Both the position numbers and the translations under genes were made by a program. Below the pieces are notes generated by a model. It ran no database searches and was not told the origin of the DNA. It worked only from the letters and a program-made list of their open reading frames with translations. From the NCBI RefSeq assembly GCF_002251085.2, contig NZ_NOJZ02000011.1:1-64000 (forward strand): a stretch of 64,000 bases of DNA. The letters run 5' to 3'. Source of the DNA: Romboutsia maritimum. Lineage in GTDB: Bacteria; Bacillota; Clostridia; Peptostreptococcales; Peptostreptococcaceae. Positions 36,349 to 45,576 of the stretch are shown here, piece by piece (within the stretch, counting starts at the first letter, position 1; each line of letters opens with the position of its first letter).

Positions 36349-36582
36349 TTATTTAAAATTTTGTTTATTTTCATTTTCCATTTGATTTTCTAATTCCTTT
36401 GAAACCTTCTTTTGTTCATATTTATCTTTCATATCTTCTACTTTCATTTCTACTGATGATTTCAGACCCTCTGCATCTGCTTTAAGATCTTTAGCTGTAT
36501 GTTTTAATACGTGTCCTGCTTTTTCAAATCCTTTCGATACATCTTCCTTCATATTTTCCATGTCTCTTTTTAATCTATCCAT
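36349..36582 (-). CDS. Small charged helical protein, unknown function
   Basis: A 77-residue protein rich in Lys, Glu and Asp with a heptad-like pattern (MKEDVSKGFEKAGHVLKHTA, then EMKVEDMKDKYEQKK). It has no signal peptide or membrane span. It resembles the general form of small stress-associated amphipathic proteins (CsbD/YtxH-like tails), but I do not recognise a defined family. TAGGAGGTCAAATA before the ATG is a strong start. It is a single-gene unit with its own terminator. Confidence 0.65.
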   Translation of the reverse strand: MDRLKRDMENMKEDVSKGFEKAGHVLKHTAKDLKADAEGLKSSVEMKVEDMKDKYEQKKVSKELENQMENENKQNFK

Positions 36583-36794
36583 TATTTGACCTCCTATATA
36601 ATAAAAGTTTGTATTATTTTTTCCAAAATACTACACATTATTTATATTATTAGTGAATTTCTCATATTCTATGTACATAAACACTAATTTCATAAATATA
36701 AGTTGTAGATTTAACCAAACTTTATTTCTAATAAAATTAACTAATTTCTATTATCATTCATAACATATAATATATTTTTATAGGGGGTATATAA

Positions 36795-37277
36795 ATGACA
36801 TCTTTTATTTTGTACGGACTTGCCATAGTTCTTTTTACAGTTTCATTTATAAAAGATAAAGCTAAATCAAAAAAAGCATTAAAAAATGCGGCTAAATCCT
36901 TTGAAAATATAATGCCTCAATTTCTTACTATAATTGTAATAGTTGGAATAATTTTAGCTGTATTTGATGCAAAAACTATTTCAGATCTTTTAGGAAAAGA
37001 ATCTGGTCTTTTAGGTATAACAATATCTTCTATCGTAGGTTCCATCGTTATGATGCCTACATTTGTTGCTTTTTCTACCGGAAATAGTCTTTTAAACTAT
37101 GGTGCTGGATATGCTCAAGTTGCAGCTTTAGTGTCTACGCTTACATTAGTAGGTATAATGACTTTCTCTCTAGAATCAAAATTTATCGGTAAGAAGGCTG
37201 CTTTTTACCGAAATTTCATAGCATTTTTATTTTCTTTTATAGTTGCTTTGATTTTTGGGGTGGTGCTTGATGGGTAA
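36795..37277 (+). CDS. Permease, N-terminal half of split DUF318/YraQ-like pair
   Basis: A 160-residue membrane protein with about four spans, including QFLTIIVIVGIILAVFDAK and the conserved GSIVMMPTFVAFSTGNSLLNYGAGYAQVAA stretch. It matches one half of the UPF0718/ArsP-like permease fold. The next gene is the other half, and the two overlap by 8 bases, which suggests a heterodimeric transporter. The substrate is unknown; arsenic or metal compounds are known for relatives. GGGGG precedes the ATG. Confidence 0.75.
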   Translation: MTSFILYGLAIVLFTVSFIKDKAKSKKALKNAAKSFENIMPQFLTIIVIVGIILAVFDAKTISDLLGKESGLLGITISSIVGSIVMMPTFVAFSTGNSLLNYGAGYAQVAALVSTLTLVGIMTFSLESKFIGKKAAFYRNFIAFLFSFIVALIFGVVLDG

Positions 37278-37809
37278 TTTAAAATTTATTTTAAATCGAT
37301 ATAAGTATTTCTTAATATCTCTTTTAGTTTTATTTTTTATCTTTTTGATTAATAAAAATTTAAGTATCAAAGTTTTCAAAATATCAAAATCTAGTATGTT
37401 TCAAATGCTTGCTGTTTTACCGCCTATTATGCTTTTACTTGGATTAATGGATGTTTGGGTATCTAGAGAATCTATGATTAAGTTTATGGGAGAAAATTCA
37501 GGAATTATGGGAATAGTTTTATCTATCTTAATAGCATCCTTTGCTGCTGGTCCAATGTATGCTGCATTTCCCTTCACAGCAGTTTTATTAAAAAAAGGTG
37601 TTAAATTTTCTAATGTAATAATTTTTATGAATGCATGGTGTGTTGTTAAATTATCTACACTATTATTTGAAATTGGTGCACTTGGATATAAATTTACAAT
37701 GATTAGGTTATTTATTGATATACCTGGAGTTATTATTATGGGATATTTAGTTGATTATTTTGTAAACAAAAAAAATCCTACAAAATTTGTTTTGCAGGAT
37801 AATAAATAA
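37270..37809 (+). CDS. Permease, C-terminal half of split DUF318/YraQ-like pair
   Basis: A 179-residue membrane protein with about five spans. MLAVLPPIMLLLGLMDVWVSRESMIKFMGENSGIMGI and ASFAAGPMYAAFPFTAVLLKKGVKFSNVIIFMNAW correspond to the second half of YraQ-like permeases, with the GPMYAAFP motif echoing MMPTFVAFS in the first gene. I chose the ATG at 37270 after GGGGTGG; it overlaps the first gene by 8 bases, implying coupled translation. Confidence 0.75.
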   Translation: MGNLKFILNRYKYFLISLLVLFFIFLINKNLSIKVFKISKSSMFQMLAVLPPIMLLLGLMDVWVSRESMIKFMGENSGIMGIVLSILIASFAAGPMYAAFPFTAVLLKKGVKFSNVIIFMNAWCVVKLSTLLFEIGALGYKFTMIRLFIDIPGVIIMGYLVDYFVNKKNPTKFVLQDNK

Positions 37810-37810
37810 T

Positions 37811-37863
37811 GATTATAATGATAACTCCATTTGAGAATGTGAGGGAGGGTTATCATTATAATC
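37811..37863. terminator. Palindromic terminator between convergent genes
   Basis: GATTATAATGATAAC (37811-37825) pairs perfectly with GTTATCATTATAATC (37849-37863). It directly follows the permease pair and faces the histidine kinase gene. Confidence 0.75.
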
Positions 37864-37962
37864 TGGTAGTATATTATATTTTTAAGCTAGTCTTTTATAC
37901 TTAATATAATATATCTCCTATATGAATTTATTGTGAGTTTTTTATGAATCAAAATTGAAATT

Positions 37963-39240
37963 TCAAAAAATAACCGAAAATACAACACAATTAGATTTGT
38001 TTTTTATATTATATTCAAATCCATGACTTTTTAAAATTTGACCTACTATATATAATCCAAGTCCACTTCCTCCTGTTTTTCTAGAACGAGATTTTTCTAT
38101 TCTAAAAAAAGGATTAAATATTTCACTTAAATATTGCTCCTCTATTGTAACTCCTGTATTTTCTACTTCTAAATATATCTTATTTGATGTGGTACGCTTA
38201 GATTTGGAATTCTTTTTATAAAGTCTAATAATTAAACTCTGTCCTTGAGGAGAATATTTTATTCCATTATTAATTATATTATTTATAGCCTTAGTTATTT
38301 TTTCTTTATCTCCTTTTATTTCTAAATTGTCTTGTATCTCTAGTATCGTACTTATATTTTTTTCTTCGATTAAAAATAATTGTCGTTTTACTAACTTATT
38401 TAAAAGAGTACTTATTTCTATCGTGGTTAAAGTTAAACTTCTTTCTAAAATTTCAGATTTTGATATTTCTATCATCTCATTTACTAAGTCTTTTAACTCC
38501 TGTGTACTGTCATAACATTTTTTAAGATAAATATCTCTATCTTTGTATTTTCCTACGTTATAAATCATACCCTCTAATTGACCACTAATTATTGTTATCG
38601 GAGTTTTTAATTCATGGGATATAGTAGCTACAAAGTCTTTTCTTCTTTTTTCTTCTTCTCTTTCACTGTTTATTATATTAATCAATGGCTTTGTTATTAC
38701 TTTTGAATATATGTATGCTCCTATTATACCTATTATAGCTGCAACAAATATAATATAAGGCATTAGATTTCTAATAACCGAATTAGCCTCATCTATAGGT
38801 TGCAGGGGCATAATTATATCTAAGTTATATGGTAATTCACTATCTCTAGTTTTTATAAAAGTAGAAACTCTATATTCATCTTTTCCACTTCTTAATATAT
38901 AATTTCTATATTTAGATAATAAAATTTCGTTTTTGCCATGTACTACTCTTCCAGTATAATCTCTTAATAAAATAACTAAGTTTTGGTCCTTTGACATATA
39001 ATAAAGTCTCATTTTTAAAGTCTCAGTATCATAATTCCCTGAATCTTCTTGTAGTGTTTTTAAGCTCTTATCCAAAATATCTATTTTATATTTATGATAA
39101 TATGATGGTAATAAACAATATAATATTAAATAAATTATCATTGCTAAAGCTATAAGTAATCCAGTAGTTATAGAGAATAGTTTATATTTTATACTTAACT
39201 GTTCCCATTTATTAAATATTTTTTTCAAGAGTATATCCAA
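37963..39240 (-). CDS. Membrane sensor histidine kinase
   Basis: A 425-residue kinase. Residues 21-45 and 162-178 are membrane spans flanking an extracytoplasmic sensor of about 115 residues. Near residue 209 the H box is ATISHELKTPITIISG; the ATPase domain has NNIINNGIKYSPQG, NPFFRIEKSRSRKTGGSGLGLYIV. It probably phosphorylates the OmpR-type regulator encoded just upstream. The start is uncertain: a TTG at 39240, or the TTG at 39228 that sits 7 bases after GGA. It overlaps the regulator gene by up to 29 bases. The signal is unknown. Confidence 0.88.
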   Translation of the reverse strand: MDILLKKIFNKWEQLSIKYKLFSITTGLLIALAMIIYLILYCLLPSYYHKYKIDILDKSLKTLQEDSGNYDTETLKMRLYYMSKDQNLVILLRDYTGRVVHGKNEILLSKYRNYILRSGKDEYRVSTFIKTRDSELPYNLDIIMPLQPIDEANSVIRNLMPYIIFVAAIIGIIGAYIYSKVITKPLINIINSEREEEKRRKDFVATISHELKTPITIISGQLEGMIYNVGKYKDRDIYLKKCYDSTQELKDLVNEMIEISKSEILERSLTLTTIEISTLLNKLVKRQLFLIEEKNISTILEIQDNLEIKGDKEKITKAINNIINNGIKYSPQGQSLIIRLYKKNSKSKRTTSNKIYLEVENTGVTIEEQYLSEIFNPFFRIEKSRSRKTGGSGLGLYIVGQILKSHGFEYNIKNKSNCVVFSVIF

Positions 39241-39880
39241 TTCCCTTCACAGTTTTTATATATGGTAAAGTTATTTTTTTTCTTATATTTTTTATATGTG
39301 CATCAACTATTCTAGTGTCTCCATAATAATCATACCCCCAGATACTATCTAAAAGGCTTTCTCTTGTTATAACTTGAGGATATTTTTGTATCAAAGTCTT
39401 TAAAATATTAAATTCTTTTAATGTTAATTCAATATTATTTCCATCTATACTTGCCATATATGTATCTAAATCAAGTCTTAATTTTTCAAATAAAATAAAT
39501 TTACCATTATCACTTTTACCACTTCTTCTTAAAATAGCTTCTACTCTTTTTATAAGTAAATTAAATGAAAATGGTTTTGTTATATAATCATCACATTCTA
39601 ATTCAAAACCTTTTAACTGGTTTACTTCCTCATTTAATGCAGTTAAAAATATTATTGGTACATTTGAAGATTTTCTTATCATCTTGCATGCAGAGTATCC
39701 ATCTAAATTAGGCATCATTATATCTAATATTATTAAATCGTATTCTTTCTCTTTAAATTTTTTTACTCCTTCTAATCCATCATTTACATAATTTACATCA
39801 TATCCTTCTGCACTTAAAAATTCTACTATCAACTCTTGTATACTTGCATCATCTTCAACAACTAATATAGATTCGCTCAT
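39212..39880 (-). CDS. OmpR-family response regulator
   Basis: A 222-residue regulator. The receiver domain has EDD near residues 9-11, Asp 53 in LIILDIMMPNLDGY and the YITKPF lysine. The C-terminal winged helix has LTLKEFNILKTLIQKYPQVITRESLLDSIWGYDYYGDTRIVDAHIKNIRKKI. It is a DNA-binding transcription factor, paired with the kinase gene it overlaps. GGAGAGTATAAAC precedes the ATG. Nearby genes give no clear hint of its regulon. Confidence 0.9.
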   Translation of the reverse strand: MSESILVVEDDASIQELIVEFLSAEGYDVNYVNDGLEGVKKFKEKEYDLIILDIMMPNLDGYSACKMIRKSSNVPIIFLTALNEEVNQLKGFELECDDYITKPFSFNLLIKRVEAILRRSGKSDNGKFILFEKLRLDLDTYMASIDGNNIELTLKEFNILKTLIQKYPQVITRESLLDSIWGYDYYGDTRIVDAHIKNIRKKITLPYIKTVKGIGYTLEKNI

Positions 39881-40128
39881 GTTTATACTCTCCTATTTTA
39901 AATTATATATATAAATATTATTTTATATATATGAAATTAATATGAAATTTTTTGGTACTATCCTTATATCTCGACCAAATAAAATCTATTATTTTATAGA
40001 CATACTTAAGTCTACACTATTTATATAATAATAAACAATATTTTCATTATCTTATTTTTCATAATAAAATTATAAATTATTTCTTCCTAAATAATAAATT
40101 TTTAAAATTTTTGCTTAATTAAATAAAT
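39881..40128. other. AT-rich intergenic region upstream of regulator gene
   Basis: No ORF or hairpin of note. It should hold the promoter of the two-component unit. Tracts such as TATATATAAAT make exact promoter choice impossible by eye. Confidence 0.4.
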
Positions 40129-40166
40129 AAGGAAGTATTTAAAGATATACCTTTAAACACTTCCTT
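40129..40166 (-). terminator. Terminator of second nhaA gene
   Basis: AAGGAAGTATTTAAAG (40129-40144) pairs with CTTTAAACACTTCCTT (40151-40166) with one mismatch, 18 bases after the stop. Confidence 0.8.
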
Positions 40167-40183
40167 AACACTGAATTTATTAT

Positions 40184-41317
40184 TTATCTAAGTTTACCTA
40201 TTAACGCATGTGCATGCTTAAATTGAGGTTTTTTATGAAATAATGGCTTAACCAATGTAGTTATATAAGTTAAACTAGCTGATAAAACTGCTGCTAATAA
40301 TATAGATATCTTAGCTGTATCTATTAATTGAGCATTGCTAACAAATGCAATTTCTGCAACAAATATAGACATTGTAAATCCTATTCCTGCCAACATAGCT
40401 ACTTGTAATAATGAAATCCAGCTACAATTTTCTGGTTTTTCAATTATATGAAGTTTAGTTCCTATATAACTAAAAGACATAATTCCTAGTGGTTTACCTA
40501 CAACTAATCCCACTATTATTCCATGAACCATAGTGCCTAATTCAGCATAATTTATTTTTACTCCTAATTTTATTGCAGTATTAGAAAATGCAAATAAAGG
40601 CAATATAAAAAAATTACATATAGGCGCTATTTTTTCCTGTAATCTTTCAAGTAAAGGTTTTCTTCCTCCATATGATTTTGCTGGTATAACTATAGCTAAT
40701 AGAACTCCACTTATAGTAGAATGTATTCCACTTCTATAAACAAAATACCATAATACTAATCCTAATAATAAGTATGGATAAGAATCACTTATTTTTAACT
40801 TTTTATTCATATACGCTAAAATACATACTATAATTAAAGAACCTATAATCCATTTCACACTTAAATTTGAAGAATAAAAAGTTCCTATAACTAATATAGA
40901 AATCAAGTCATCTACAACTGCTAAAGATAATAAAAATATTTTTAAACTAGGCTCTAACTTATTTTTTAAAAGCATAAATATTCCAACTGCAAATGCAATG
41001 TCTGTTGATATAGGTATTCCTATGCCTCCAACAAACTTAGTATTATGATTAAATAAAAAGTATATACATGCTGGTATTATTACGCCTCCGCAAGCCGACA
41101 TAACTGGAAAAGTAGCTTTTTTTACTGTAGATAAATGTCCATGTAAAACTTCATGTTTAATTTCACACCCAGCTAACAAGAAGAATATTGCCATTAAAAA
41201 ATCATTTATAATCATGTGTAAATTAAATTCCCCGATTAAATTTACTCCACTAAAAATATATTGATATATTTTATTCAAAGGAGTGTTAGCTACTATAATA
41301 GCTAATAAAGTTGACAT
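40184..41317 (-). CDS. nhaA: Na+/H+ antiporter NhaA (second copy), N-terminus frameshifted
   Basis: The open frame gives 377 residues with HMIINDFLMAIFFLLAGCEIKHE, PISTDIAFAVG and LAVVDDLISI, so the ion-binding aspartates are intact. The normal start is missing: a GGGGGAGGG site and ATG lie at 41396, and that frame reads MKLKVEIEKVTNTKLEPEVL before running out of register. Removing one A near 41335 (GTTAACC) joins it as EPEVLPGVLLTMSTLLAI. The gene as shown therefore either lacks about 26 residues and a ribosome site or is inactivated. It is about as similar to the family as the copy at 4850. Confidence 0.75.
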   Translation of the reverse strand: MSTLLAIIVANTPLNKIYQYIFSGVNLIGEFNLHMIINDFLMAIFFLLAGCEIKHEVLHGHLSTVKKATFPVMSACGGVIIPACIYFLFNHNTKFVGGIGIPISTDIAFAVGIFMLLKNKLEPSLKIFLLSLAVVDDLISILVIGTFYSSNLSVKWIIGSLIIVCILAYMNKKLKISDSYPYLLLGLVLWYFVYRSGIHSTISGVLLAIVIPAKSYGGRKPLLERLQEKIAPICNFFILPLFAFSNTAIKLGVKINYAELGTMVHGIIVGLVVGKPLGIMSFSYIGTKLHIIEKPENCSWISLLQVAMLAGIGFTMSIFVAEIAFVSNAQLIDTAKISILLAAVLSASLTYITTLVKPLFHKKPQFKHAHALIGKLR

Positions 41318-41624
41318 AGTTAATAAAACGCCTGGTTAACACCTCTGGTTCAAGTTTTGTATTTGTAACTTTTTCAATCTCTACTTTTAATTTCATATAT
41401 AAAGCCCTCCCCCTTTTTATTATATGTAATTATGTCTTTTGAGTTATTATAATATATATTTTTTATAATTACAAACCATTGAATTTACTGGTTTTTTACA
41501 AAAAATCAAATTATAAGCTACATTGTGAATATAATTAATTACTAGTTCAATTTAGTTAGATTTCTTATTAATTATTAAAGCCTAACTGATATTTTACTTA
41601 ATAATAATTTTTTTATAAATTAAT

Positions 41625-41667
41625 AAAAACAACAAAAATTCCTTATAAAAAAATTTTTGTTGTTTTT
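41625..41667 (-). terminator. Terminator of copA
   Basis: AAAAACAACAAAAATT (41625-41640) pairs perfectly with AATTTTTGTTGTTTTT (41652-41667), just after the copA stop. Confidence 0.85.
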
Positions 41668-41676
41668 ATTATTTTG

Positions 41677-44169
41677 TTACTTATATGGTTTAAATTTTTT
41701 AAGTCTAAGTGCATTTGACACAACAGAAACTGAGCTTAGACTCATAGCTGCTGCCGCAAACATAGGATTTAAAAGCGGACCTCCAAATAAATAAAGTATT
41801 CCAGCTGCTATAGGTATTCCTATTGTATTGTATCCAAATGCCCAAAATAAGTTCTGTTTAATATTCTTTATTGTTTCATGACTTAATTTTATAGCTGTTG
41901 GAACATCCATTAAATCACTTTTCATTAAAACTATATCTGCAGACTCCATAGCCACGTCTGTTCCACTTCCTATAGCTATTCCTATATCTGCCGCTGCAAG
42001 TGCTGGTGCATCATTTATTCCATCTCCAACCATTGCTACAAATCTACCTTGTTTTTGCAATTTTTTAACTTCATTTGATTTCTCTTCTGGTAAAACTTCT
42101 GCAAGAACTATATCTATTCCTACCTGAGATGCTATTGCATTTGCTGTTTTTTTATTATCACCAGTAACCATAGCAACTTTTATATCCATACTATGAAGAG
42201 TTTGTATTGCTTTTTTACTACTTACTTTTACAACATCTGCAACAGCAATTATTCCTGCTAAGTTGTTATCTAATGCAATATACATAGGTGTTTTTCCTTC
42301 ACTAGCTAATTTATCAGATTTAATTTCAAAATCATCTAAATTAATATTTCTATCTTGCATAAGTTTTTTATTTCCAAGTAATACATTTTTTCCATCTATG
42401 TTAACTTCTATACCATGACCAGGTATAGCTTTAAACTTATGAGTTTCTTCAAATTTAATGTTTCTTTCTTCTCCAAATTTAACGATTGCTTCACCTAATG
42501 GATGTTCAGATCCTTTTTCAGCACTAGCTGCTACTTTTAAAAGATAATTTTCATTTATATTTTTATTTACAATTATGTCAGTAACTCTAGGTTTTCCTTC
42601 TGTTATTGTACCTGTTTTATCAAATATTATAGTATCTACTTTATGAGCAGATTCTAGAGATTGTCCGCCTTTTATTAAAATTCCATTTTCAGCGCCTTTT
42701 CCTGTTCCAACCATTATTGCTGTAGGTGTAGCTAAACCTAATGCACACGGGCATGCAATTACTAATACAGATATAAATATTGTAAGTACAAATACAATAT
42801 CTTTTCCTCCTATTAATAACCACAATAATGCTGATATTATAGCAATTCCAATTACTACTGGTACGAAATATCCTGATACAGTATCTGCTAATTTAGCAAT
42901 AGGCGCTTTTGTACCTTGTGCCTCCTCTACTAATTTTATTATTTGAGCAAGTGCTGTATCACTTCCTACTTTTTCTGCTCTAAATTTAATAGTACCATTT
43001 TTATTTATACTTGCACCAGTAATTGTATCTCCTATATTTTTTTCAGTTGGAATACTTTCTCCTGTAAGCATTGATTCATCTACTGCTGTATGACCTTCTA
43101 AAACTAATCCATCTACAGGTATTTTGCTTCCTGGTTTTACTAATATAATATCTCCTACTTGAACTTCATCAATAGGTGTTTCTATCTCTTTATTATCTAT
43201 AATTATTATCGCTGTCTTAGGCTGAAGATTCATAAGTTTTTTTATAGCCTCTGATGTTTTACCTTTTGATTGTGATTCTAAATATTTTCCTAATAATATT
43301 AAAGCTATTATTATTCCTGCACTTTCATAATATAATTGATGATGATGCATTTTAACTACATTTTTATTAACTATTTGAAGCGTTGTATATAAACTATATA
43401 AAAATGCTGATAATGTACCTATAGCAACTAATGTATCCATATTAGGACTTTTACTAAACAGAGACTTAAATCCATGTATATAAAATTTATATCCTGCACC
43501 CATTATTGGAAGTACTAATATAACTTGAATTAAAGCATAATTTAGTGTATTTTCCATAGGATCTATTATCTTTGGAAGAGGCCAAGGTCCTATTGGTTTT
43601 ATTATCATTGGACCCATAGCTATGTAAAATAATGGTATTGCAAATGCCACAGCTATTATAAACTTAATAAATAAACTTTTAATTTCTTTTTCTTTTCTAA
43701 GCTTATCTTCATCTATAGATTTATTTTCATTTTCCTCTATAGCTTTATATCCGGCTTTCTCTATAGTTTGTTTTATCTGAGTTAATTTAACTTTTGATGG
43801 ATTATATGATATATTAGCTTTTTCTGTAGCTATATTTACACTAATATTGTCTATTCCATCTAGCTTTTTAACTACTCTTTCTACTGCCTTTGCACAAGCT
43901 GCACATGTCATACCTGTAATCTTCATATCTATTTTTTTATAATTATTCTCTATAACTACTTCATAACCTGCCTTCTCTATAACTTGTTTTATATCATTAA
44001 ACTCAATTTTACAAGTATCATATTCTATTGTAAGTTTTTCTGTTGCTATATTTACACTTTGATTAGAAACTCCGTCTAACTTTTTAACTACTCTTTCTAC
44101 TGCTTTAGCACAAGCTGCACATGTCATACCTTTAATTTTATATGTTTCATTTTTATTGTTTGAACTCAT
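41677..44169 (-). CDS. copA: Copper-exporting P1B-type ATPase CopA
   Basis: An 830-residue pump. Two metal-binding domains carry GMTCAAC (Cys 17/20 and Cys 89/92). About eight membrane segments follow, with the CPC metal site in VIACPCALGLATP, the actuator TGES, the phosphorylation loop DKTGTIT, SEHPLG and GDGINDAP. It drives Cu(I) out of the cytoplasm. Upstream lies a CsoR-type operator on the promoter, but csoR itself is not in the window. GGAG precedes the ATG. Confidence 0.95.
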   Translation of the reverse strand: MSSNNKNETYKIKGMTCAACAKAVERVVKKLDGVSNQSVNIATEKLTIEYDTCKIEFNDIKQVIEKAGYEVVIENNYKKIDMKITGMTCAACAKAVERVVKKLDGIDNISVNIATEKANISYNPSKVKLTQIKQTIEKAGYKAIEENENKSIDEDKLRKEKEIKSLFIKFIIAVAFAIPLFYIAMGPMIIKPIGPWPLPKIIDPMENTLNYALIQVILVLPIMGAGYKFYIHGFKSLFSKSPNMDTLVAIGTLSAFLYSLYTTLQIVNKNVVKMHHHQLYYESAGIIIALILLGKYLESQSKGKTSEAIKKLMNLQPKTAIIIIDNKEIETPIDEVQVGDIILVKPGSKIPVDGLVLEGHTAVDESMLTGESIPTEKNIGDTITGASINKNGTIKFRAEKVGSDTALAQIIKLVEEAQGTKAPIAKLADTVSGYFVPVVIGIAIISALLWLLIGGKDIVFVLTIFISVLVIACPCALGLATPTAIMVGTGKGAENGILIKGGQSLESAHKVDTIIFDKTGTITEGKPRVTDIIVNKNINENYLLKVAASAEKGSEHPLGEAIVKFGEERNIKFEETHKFKAIPGHGIEVNIDGKNVLLGNKKLMQDRNINLDDFEIKSDKLASEGKTPMYIALDNNLAGIIAVADVVKVSSKKAIQTLHSMDIKVAMVTGDNKKTANAIASQVGIDIVLAEVLPEEKSNEVKKLQKQGRFVAMVGDGINDAPALAAADIGIAIGSGTDVAMESADIVLMKSDLMDVPTAIKLSHETIKNIKQNLFWAFGYNTIGIPIAAGILYLFGGPLLNPMFAAAAMSLSSVSVVSNALRLKKFKPYK

Positions 44170-44216
44170 AATTTCTCCTTTCTATGTTACTTTTCAATTT
44201 ACTTAATATTCTTAAA

Positions 44217-44261
44217 TATACCCCCTATAGGTATAGTATGATATTTTATTTTCAAAATCAA
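44217..44261 (-). promoter_or_regulatory. copA promoter with CsoR-type operator
   Basis: TTGATT (44261-44256) and TACTAT (44238-44233) on the minus strand are 17 bases apart. Overlapping the -10 is TATACCCCCTATAGGTATA (44217-44235), a near-perfect palindrome of the CsoR type. Copper binding would release CsoR and open the promoter. Confidence 0.8.
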
Positions 44262-44347
44262 CTATTTTAATAAATATATTTAATAACTTTTATATTTTAT
44301 ATGTTTTTTATTACATATTTATAGTATAATATTAAGTATTAGTACCT

Positions 44348-44359
44348 AGTATTAATACT
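44348..44359. promoter_or_regulatory. Possible operator before nitronate monooxygenase-like gene
   Basis: AGTATTAATACT is a perfect 12-base palindrome directly before TTGACA (44359-44364), with a related AAGTATTAGTACCT just upstream. It may bind a repressor; which one is unknown. Confidence 0.35.
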
Positions 44360-44411
44360 TGACATTATTATCCAGTTTTTAAACTGATAAATATACATGA
44401 GAGGTGAAATT

Positions 44412-45470
44412 ATGGTAGAACCGTTAATAATAGGAGATTTAGTTGCTAAAGTTCCAATAATACAAGGTGGTATGGGTATTGGAGTTTCTAGATCTTCACT
44501 TGCAAGTGCAGTTGCTAAAGCTGGAGGAATAGGCATAATCTCTGGTGTTCAAATAGGATATGACGAAGATGATTTTGAAAATAATTGTTTAGCTGCTAAT
44601 TTAAGAGCTTTAAAAAAACATATAGAAATTGCAAAAGCTAATTCTAATGATGGAATTATAGGTATAAATCTTATGGTTGCTATGAATCATTATGAAGAAT
44701 TTGTAATGGAATCAATAAAATGTGGAGTTGATATTATAATATCTGGTGCAGGGCTTCCAATTAAATTAGCTTCATTAGCAAAAGATAGCAATGTTAAAAT
44801 TTGTCCAATAGTTTCATCTGCTAAAGCAGCAAATCTTATACTAAAAACATGGGATAAAAAAAATAATACAACTGCTGATTTAATTGTTGTAGAAGGACCA
44901 AAAGCAGGTGGACATCTTGGCTACAATAAAAATGATCTTGAAAATTTAGATTCGATAGATTATGAAGGTGAATTTACTAATATTCTAGAAATAGTTAAAA
45001 TATACGAAAAAAAATACAACAAAAAAATACCTGTTATAGCTGCTGGTGGTATATCTTCTGGCAAAGATGTCAAAAAATTTATAGATATGGGTGCAAGTGG
45101 TGTTCAAGTAGGAACTAGATTTGTAACAACTTATGAATGTGATGCTCATGAAAACTTTAAATTAGCATATGTAAATGCTACTGAAAAAGATATTCAAATA
45201 GTTAAAAGTCCTGTTGGTCTTCCTGGAAGAGCTATTAACAATAAATTCTTAGAAAAAATTAATTCTAATACTCCTAAAATAGCTAAATGTTACAATTGCT
45301 TAGTCTCTTGTAATCCAAAGACTACACCTTACTGTATATCTACAGCTCTTATTAATGCAGCAAAAGGCGACATAGATAATGCACTTCTATTTTGTGGACA
45401 TGATGCTTACAAAATTAATGAATTAAGTTCTGTATCTCAAGTTATAGATGAATTAATTTCAGAGCTTTAG
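44412..45470 (+). CDS. NAD(P)H-dependent flavin oxidoreductase / nitronate monooxygenase-like
   Basis: A 352-residue FMN TIM-barrel protein. VPIIQGGMGIGVSRSSLASAV at the start, IISGAGLP, VVEGPKAGGHLG and VIAAGGISSGKDV, GASGVQVGTRFV form the flavin site. It is related to FabK (53045-53986) but has a C-terminal cysteine-rich extension with CYNCLVSCNP. That extension, and its separate location, favour nitronate monooxygenase or an uncharacterised oxidoreductase over enoyl reductase. The ATG at 44412 is chosen after GAGAGGTGA. Confidence 0.75.
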   Translation: MVEPLIIGDLVAKVPIIQGGMGIGVSRSSLASAVAKAGGIGIISGVQIGYDEDDFENNCLAANLRALKKHIEIAKANSNDGIIGINLMVAMNHYEEFVMESIKCGVDIIISGAGLPIKLASLAKDSNVKICPIVSSAKAANLILKTWDKKNNTTADLIVVEGPKAGGHLGYNKNDLENLDSIDYEGEFTNILEIVKIYEKKYNKKIPVIAAGGISSGKDVKKFIDMGASGVQVGTRFVTTYECDAHENFKLAYVNATEKDIQIVKSPVGLPGRAINNKFLEKINSNTPKIAKCYNCLVSCNPKTTPYCISTALINAAKGDIDNALLFCGHDAYKINELSSVSQVIDELISEL

Positions 45471-45477
45471 ACCAAAT

Positions 45478-45525
45478 AAAAATAAGGAATCTAAAAAGTT
45501 ATATTTTTTAGATTCCTTATTTTTC
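45478..45525 (+). terminator. Terminator of the flavin oxidoreductase gene
   Basis: AAATAAGGAATCTAAAAA pairs with TTTTTTAGATTCCTTATTT, about ten bases after the stop. Confidence 0.85.
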
Positions 45526-45545
45526 ATTTGTTTAAAATTTAATTA

Positions 45546-45576
45546 TAAATAAAAAAGCCTCCTATTGGAAGCTTTT
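45546..45576 (-). terminator. Terminator overlapping the end of the MarR gene
   Basis: On the minus strand AAAAGCTTCC-AATA-GGAGGCTTTTTT forms a compact stem whose left arm is inside the last codons of the MarR gene. Confidence 0.8.
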
